Source: Klebsiella pneumoniae
GTDB lineage: Bacteria; Pseudomonadota; Gammaproteobacteria; Ga0077536
DNA: 9,403 bases
Reading direction: 5' to 3'
Assembly (NCBI GenBank): GCA_945873015.1
Contig: CAMCBY010000123.1
Coordinates: forward strand, 1-9,403
The notes below the pieces were generated by a model. That model saw nothing but the letters and a program-made list of their open reading frames with translations, was not told the DNA's origin and did no database searches. How positions within the stretch are numbered: position 1 is the stretch's first letter; each line of letters opens with the position of its first letter. A program made the position numbers and the translations under genes. Positions 5,641 through 9,403 of this stretch are shown in pieces.

Positions 5641-7563
5641 ATGCCCGCAATTACCCTTCCCGATGGCAGCCAGAGGCAGTTTGACGCACCCGTGACCGTC
5701 GCAGCGGTTGCTGCTTCGATTGGCGCTGGCCTTGCCAAGGCGGCCTTGGGTGGCCGCGTCGACGGCCGCGAAGTCGATACCGCGTTCCTGATTGAGCACG
5801 ACTGCGCGTTGTCGATCATCACGCCGAAAGACGAAGCCGGCCTCGAAATCATGCGCCACAGTACCGCCCATCTGCTCGCGCATGCGGTCAAACAGCTTTA
5901 TCCGAGCGCCCAGGTCACTATTGGCCCAGTGGTTGATGACGGCTTTTATTACGATTTTGCCTACGAGCGTTCATTCACGCCGGAAGACCTCGAGCGCATC
6001 GAGAAACGCATGGAAGAACTTGCTGAGGCCGATATCGCGGTCGAACGGCAGGTCATGGCGCGCGATCAGGCGGTCGATTTCTTCAAAGGCATGGGCGAAG
6101 CATACAAAGCCGAAATCATTGCTTCGATTCCCGCCGAACAGGACATATCGCTTTACGGTCAGGGCGATTTCGTCGATTTGTGCCGCGGCCCTCATGTGCC
6201 GAGTACCGGCCGTCTGAAGGCCTTCAAGCTGACCAAGATTGCCGGTGCTTACTGGCGCGGCGACCAGAACAACGAAGTACTCCAGCGCATCTACGGCACC
6301 TCGTGGGCAGATAAAAAAGACCTCGCGGCCTACCTCAAGCGCATTGAAGAGGCCGAGAAGCGCGATCACCGCAAGCTTGGCCGCAGCCTCGACCTGTTTC
6401 ATTTTCAGGAAGAAGCGCCGGGCATGGTGTTCTGGCACGAAAAGGGCTGGGTGCTGTATCGCCTGGTCGAACGTTATATTCGCGATGTGTGCTACGCCGA
6501 CTATCAGGAAGTCCACACTCCGCAGGTGCTGGACCGTTCGTTGTGGGAAAAGTCCGGCCACTGGGACAAGTTTCACGACATGATTTTCGCGACCAACTCG
6601 GAGAACCGCGAATACGCGGTCAAGCCGATGAATTGCCCTGGTCATGTGCAAGTGTTCAACAACGGCCTGCGCAGTTATCGCGATCTGCCGTTCCGCATCG
6701 CCGAATTCGGCATCGTGCATCGCAACGAACCGTCCGGCACCTTGCACGGCCTCATGCGGGCACGACGTTTCACCCAGGATGACGGCCATATCTTCTGCGC
6801 CGAGAGTTCGCTGCAGGACGAAGTCAGTCGCCTCATCGATATGACTTATGAGGTGTACTCGGCCTTCGGTTACAGCGACGTCGAAGTGGCATTGTCGCTG
6901 CGCCCGGCCCAGCGCGTGGGCGCCGACGAGTTGTGGGACAAGGCTGAAGCGGCGCTCGAGCTGGCGCTGACCACCAAAGGCCTAAAATTTCGAGTGCAGC
7001 CGGGCGAAGGCGCGTTTTACGGGCCGAAGATTGAGTTCACCCTCAAGGATTGCCTCGGCCGCAACTGGCAGTGCGGCACCGTGCAGGTGGATTTCTCCAT
7101 GCCGGACCGCCTGGGCGCCAAATTCGTCGGCGAAGATGGCGACCGCCATGTGCCCGTCATGATCCATCGTGCCATTCTCGGTTCGATGGAGCGCTTCATC
7201 GGCATTTTGATCGAACATCATGCCGGTCGATTCCCGGCGTGGCTCGCTCCAATCCAGGCGATTGCCCTCAGTATTACTGAACATCACGGCCCGTGGGCCA
7301 AAGAGGTTGCGGAAATCCTGAAAAATCAAGGATTCCGATGCGATGCGGACTTGAGAAACGAGAAGATCGGGCTTAAAATCCGCGAGCACACCTTGCAACG
7401 CATTCCCTACCTGCTCGTCATAGGCGAGCGCGAGATGGGTAACAGAACCGTGGCCGTGCGAGCGCAAAGCGGCGCTGATCTGGGTGAAATGTCATTAGAA
7501 CAATTCACCGATCGGCTCCGCAACGAAGTTGCGCAGCGTGGCCCAAGCATTTTGGAGGATTGA
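5641..7563 (+). CDS. thrS: Threonine--tRNA ligase (ThrRS)
   Basis: Seen: 640 residues, against 642 in E. coli. The N-terminal TGS domain (MPAITLPDGS onward) is followed by the editing domain with HSTAH (His73, His77) and CRGPH (Cys181, His185), which hydrolyses mischarged Ser-tRNA. The class II catalytic core has zinc/threonine ligands Cys332 (NCPGH), His383 (DDGHIF) and His509 (VMIHRA), and motif 2 Arg361 (HRNEPSG). The C-terminal anticodon-binding domain starts at about residue 535. All key residues are present. It charges tRNA-Thr in the cytoplasm. The ATG at 5641 matches the family start and has GGAG 7 nt upstream; an in-frame GTG at 5575 would add 22 unsupported residues. The leader carries an anticodon-like hairpin suggesting autoregulation. 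infC begins 3 nt after the stop codon, so the genes are co-transcribed. Confidence 0.98.
   Translation: MPAITLPDGSQRQFDAPVTVAAVAASIGAGLAKAALGGRVDGREVDTAFLIEHDCALSIITPKDEAGLEIMRHSTAHLLAHAVKQLYPSAQVTIGPVVDDGFYYDFAYERSFTPEDLERIEKRMEELAEADIAVERQVMARDQAVDFFKGMGEAYKAEIIASIPAEQDISLYGQGDFVDLCRGPHVPSTGRLKAFKLTKIAGAYWRGDQNNEVLQRIYGTSWADKKDLAAYLKRIEEAEKRDHRKLGRSLDLFHFQEEAPGMVFWHEKGWVLYRLVERYIRDVCYADYQEVHTPQVLDRSLWEKSGHWDKFHDMIFATNSENREYAVKPMNCPGHVQVFNNGLRSYRDLPFRIAEFGIVHRNEPSGTLHGLMRARRFTQDDGHIFCAESSLQDEVSRLIDMTYEVYSAFGYSDVEVALSLRPAQRVGADELWDKAEAALELALTTKGLKFRVQPGEGAFYGPKIEFTLKDCLGRNWQCGTVQVDFSMPDRLGAKFVGEDGDRHVPVMIHRAILGSMERFIGILIEHHAGRFPAWLAPIQAIALSITEHHGPWAKEVAEILKNQGFRCDADLRNEKIGLKIREHTLQRIPYLLVIGEREMGNRTVAVRAQSGADLGEMSLEQFTDRLRNEVAQRGPSILED
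7554..7558 (+). promoter_or_regulatory. Shine-Dalgarno GGAGG that fixes the infC AUA start
   Basis: GGAGG lies inside the last codons of thrS, 8 nt before ATA at 7567-7569, an ideal spacing. The in-frame thrS stop (7561-7563) excludes any start further upstream. Confidence 0.8.
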
Positions 7564-7566
7564 GGT

Positions 7567-8085
7567 ATAGCCGCCGACAAGAAGAACCGGGTTAACGGGG
7601 ATATTAACTGTCCGCAAGTACGCCTCATTGGCGCGGATGGTGAGAACCTCGGAATCGTTGCAATCGAAGCTGCGAGGCACGAAGCGTTAATTCACGAACT
7701 TGACCTGGTCGAGATCGTGCCTACTGCTGAGCCACCTGTATGCCGGGTCATGGACTTTGGCAAGTTTCTGTTCGATCTGAGCAAGAAACGCCATGCCGCG
7801 AAACGTAAACAGAAGCAGATCCAGGTCAAGGAAATCAAATTCCGACCTGGCACAGACGAGGGCGACTATCAGATCAAGCTCAGAAATCTGAAGCGGTTCC
7901 TCGAAACGGGCGACAAGGTGAAGGTTACGTTGCGCTTCCGCGGCCGCGAAATGGCGCACCAGGAACTGGGTGCCCAGATGCTGCAACGCGTCGAGAGCGA
8001 CCTCGGACAGTTAGGAAACGTAGAGCAATTCCCGAAGCTCGAAGGGCGCCAGATGGTCATGGTCATCGCGCCGAAGCGTAGCTGA
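7567..8085 (+). CDS. infC: Translation initiation factor IF-3, with AUA start codon
   Basis: Seen: 172 residues from the ATA at 7567 (E. coli 180). The conserved N-domain stretch RVNGDI..QVRLIG is at residues 8-21 and EPPVCRVMDFGKFLF at 55-69. The lysine-rich linker (KKRHAAKRKQKQ) is at about 73-84. The C-domain has IKFRPGTDEGDYQIKLRN at 90-107 and LRFRGREMAHQE at 122-133. IF-3 binds the 30S subunit, prevents premature 50S joining and rejects non-canonical start codons. Start choice: the thrS stop TGA is in the same frame, and between it and the conserved N-domain the only start-like codon is ATA, correctly spaced from GGAGG. GTG at 7717 would remove most of the N-domain. Known: E. coli infC uses AUU and is autoregulated through it; the AUA here suggests the same control. 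The gene sits between thrS and rpmI. Confidence 0.95.
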   Translation: MAADKKNRVNGDINCPQVRLIGADGENLGIVAIEAARHEALIHELDLVEIVPTAEPPVCRVMDFGKFLFDLSKKRHAAKRKQKQIQVKEIKFRPGTDEGDYQIKLRNLKRFLETGDKVKVTLRFRGREMAHQELGAQMLQRVESDLGQLGNVEQFPKLEGRQMVMVIAPKRS

Positions 8086-8105
8086 CGGGCAGTGGAGAAT
8101 TGATG

Positions 8106-8303
8106 ATGCCGAAAATTAAGAGCAATCGCGGCGCGGCCAAACGATTTACCAAGACCGGAAGCGGTCGAATCAAGCGCCGGCAGTCGTTCAAGCGTCATAT
8201 CTTGACGAAGAAGAGCCCCAAGCGTAAGCGTCAGCTGCGCCACGGCGCCCTGATCGCGCATGCCGACGAAGCCTCCGTTCGTCAGATGCTGCCCGGGCTG
8301 TAA
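8106..8303 (+). CDS. rpmI: 50S ribosomal protein L35
   Basis: Seen: 65 residues, exactly the E. coli length, very basic. It carries the family signatures MPKIKSNRGAAKRF at the N-terminus and RHILTKKSPKRKRQLR at about 35-50. L35 is a small protein of the large ribosomal subunit. Start: two ATGs are adjacent (8103 and 8106). The second gives the standard MPKIK N-terminus and lies 8 nt from GGAG (8094-8097), while the first would add one Met and is only 5 nt away. The gene is 20 nt after infC and 27 nt before rplT, the usual infC-rpmI-rplT order. Known: in E. coli, L20 represses translation of rpmI and rplT by binding the mRNA. I could not identify that binding structure here. Confidence 0.97.
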   Translation: MPKIKSNRGAAKRFTKTGSGRIKRRQSFKRHILTKKSPKRKRQLRHGALIAHADEASVRQMLPGL

Positions 8304-8330
8304 GAAGGTAGAGCGAAGGATTTATTAGCA

Positions 8331-8690
8331 ATGGCACGAGTGAAGCGTGGTGTCCAGGCGCATGCCCGGCACAAAAAAATAATCGATCTGGCCAAGGGTT
8401 ACCGCGGCCGACGCAAGAATGTCTACCGCGTCGCCAAACAGGCGGTCATCAAGGCAGGCCAATACGCCTACCGCGACCGCCGCCAGCGTAAACGTCAGTT
8501 CCGCGCCCTGTGGATCGTGAGAATCAATGCCGCCGCCCGTGGGTTCGGTTTGAGCTACTCGCGTTTCATCAACGGCCTGTCGCGCGCCGGGATCGAAGTC
8601 GACCGTAAAGTTCTGGCTGACCTCGCTGTGCACGACCTGACGTCTTTCGGCGCTCTGGCGGAACGTTCCAAAGTCGCGCTGGCCGCTTAA
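8331..8690 (+). CDS. rplT: 50S ribosomal protein L20
   Basis: Seen: 119 residues (E. coli 118). The N-terminus MARVKRGVQAHARHKKI and the segment AKGYRGRRKNVYRVAKQAV form the long basic N-terminal extension that threads into 23S rRNA. The globular C-terminal domain contains LWIVRINAAARGFGLSYSRF at about 60-79 and ends in a hydrophobic helix. L20 is an early assembly protein of the 50S subunit and, in several bacteria, the autorepressor of the rpmI-rplT mRNA. The ATG at 8331 has AAGGA 10 nt upstream. A strong intrinsic terminator begins about 30 nt after the stop, marking the end of the thrS-infC-rpmI-rplT transcript or an attenuator before pheS. Confidence 0.98.
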   Translation: MARVKRGVQAHARHKKIIDLAKGYRGRRKNVYRVAKQAVIKAGQYAYRDRRQRKRQFRALWIVRINAAARGFGLSYSRFINGLSRAGIEVDRKVLADLAVHDLTSFGALAERSKVALAA

Positions 8691-8719
8691 ACCGGTCAGT
8701 TTCGATAGCCGTGGACCCA

Positions 8720-8750
8720 GGGGAAAGGTGAGCCTTTCCCCTTTCTTTTT
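8720..8750 (+). terminator. Strong rho-independent terminator between rplT and pheS (possible pheS attenuator)
   Basis: GGGGAAAGG (8720-8728), loop TGAG, CCTTTCCCC (8733-8741) form a perfect 9-bp stem, followed by TTTCTTTTT (8742-8750). The T-run ends 21 nt before the pheS ATG. E. coli pheS is also preceded by a terminator used as an attenuator. Here no classical upstream Phe leader peptide or antiterminator hairpin is evident. Confidence 0.92.
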
Positions 8751-8771
8751 CCAGCCTACGCAGTCCCTCGC

Positions 8772-9403
8772 ATGAGCGATATCGAAGCCATTGTGCAAGA
8801 AGCGACCGTTGCCCTCGCGGCGGCCGCCGATCTCGGCACGCTAGATGATTTGCGGGTGCGATACCTTGGCAAGAAGGGCGCGATCACGGCGCTGCTGAAA
8901 ACCTTGGGTAGTTTGCCGGCCGATCAGCGCCCGGCAGCCGGACAGGCGATCAACGACGCCAAACAGCGCGTCAGTGAACAATTGGACGCGCGTAAAGCGG
9001 CGCTCGAAGCCGCCCATCTCGACGAGCGCCTGCGCACCGAACGCATCGATGTGACGCTGCCCGGACGTGGTGGCGCGAGCGGCGGCGTCCATCCCGTCAG
9101 TATGGTCATCGAACGCATCGAAACGATATTCCGGCATGCTGGATTCGATGTCGCGCGCGGGCCCGAAGTCGAAGATGACTTCCACAATTTCGAAGCTCTG
9201 AACATCCCCGCCCATCATCCGGCGCGGGCGATGCACGATACTTTTTATCTGACCGACGGACGGTTGCTGCGCACCCATACCTCACCGGTGCAGATCCGCG
9301 TGATGGAGCATGAGCCGCCGCCACTGCGCATCATCGCGCCCGGTCGTGTTTACCGATGCGATTACGATCAGACCCATTCGCCGATGTTCCATCAGGTCGA
9401 AGG
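8772..9403 (+). CDS. pheS: Phenylalanine--tRNA ligase alpha subunit (PheS), 3' truncated
   Basis: Seen: 210 codons before the window edge; about 120 more residues are expected. The N-terminal part (1-90) is the helical coiled-coil arm with VRYLGKKGAITALLK. The class II core begins at about 105 with HPVSMVIERIETIF (motif 1). It continues through EVEDDFHNFEALNIPAHHPAR (about 131-152) to motif 2, GRVYRCDYDQTHSPMFHQ at 191-208. PheS pairs with PheT in an alpha2beta2 enzyme that charges tRNA-Phe; pheT is expected next, outside the window. The ATG at 8772 aligns with the E. coli start. No SD is visible in the 20 nt upstream. The ATG overlaps the stop of a 15-codon GTG-started frame (ATGA), so translational coupling is possible. 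A strong terminator lies just upstream. Confidence 0.96.
   Translation, partial: MSDIEAIVQEATVALAAAADLGTLDDLRVRYLGKKGAITALLKTLGSLPADQRPAAGQAINDAKQRVSEQLDARKAALEAAHLDERLRTERIDVTLPGRGGASGGVHPVSMVIERIETIFRHAGFDVARGPEVEDDFHNFEALNIPAHHPARAMHDTFYLTDGRLLRTHTSPVQIRVMEHEPPPLRIIAPGRVYRCDYDQTHSPMFHQVE

Noticed and set aside
5531..5695. Small ORF from ATG 5531 running out of frame into thrS
   Set aside because: It has no SD, starts directly after a hairpin, is not threonine-rich and resembles nothing; probably chance.
5104..5883. Minus-strand open frames across tRNA-Val, including peptides such as IGFEPTTPTMSRWCSNQ and RRDWIRTNDPHHVKVV
   Set aside because: These are the well-known spurious peptides from reading antisense through a tRNA gene; the frames also run antisense to uvrB and thrS.
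1..9403. Mobile element, prophage, CRISPR or defence system
   Set aside because: All genes are housekeeping genes in a familiar order, with no transposase, integrase or repeat array; the only repeat is the REP-like pair.

Overview
The window is an ordinary-looking, GC-rich chromosomal segment of a proteobacterium, most likely a gammaproteobacterium (a betaproteobacterium is less likely). The evidence is the translation cluster thrS-infC-rpmI-rplT-pheS, a UvrB very close to the Escherichia coli protein, tRNA genes with encoded CCA ends, and a REP-type paired palindrome. I see no phage, transposase, CRISPR or other mobile genes, so any novelty is in regulation rather than in gene content.

Left part (1-1950): the 3' end of a cnoX/ybbN-type gene (thioredoxin fold plus TPR region, truncated by the window edge) faces a minus-strand tyrosine phosphatase gene of the HC(X)5R family. 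A large REP-like inverted repeat fills the gap between them. Nothing is recognised at 1593-1783. A minus-strand tRNA-Asn(GTT) with its own intrinsic terminator follows.

Middle (1947-5640): a type I PLP-dependent aminotransferase (minus) and uvrB (plus) are divergent, with start codons about 90 bp apart and probably overlapping promoters. After uvrB comes tRNA-Val(GAC), with no terminator before the next gene. The 157-nt thrS leader can form several hairpins. The last one, just before the Shine-Dalgarno (SD) sequence, presents a loop that looks like the tRNA-Thr(CGU) anticodon loop, as in the E. coli thrS translational operator.

Right part (5641-9403): thrS, infC, rpmI and rplT lie in one direction with short gaps and visible SD sequences. 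infC must start at a rare AUA codon, because the stop codon of thrS is in the same frame only one codon upstream. A strong intrinsic terminator follows rplT and ends 21 nt before pheS, so pheS is probably expressed by read-through or attenuation. pheS has no visible SD and runs off the right edge.

The right half therefore groups two aminoacyl-tRNA synthetases, an initiation factor and two 50S proteins, with hints of autoregulation at thrS (anticodon mimic), infC (non-canonical start) and pheS (terminator in the leader).
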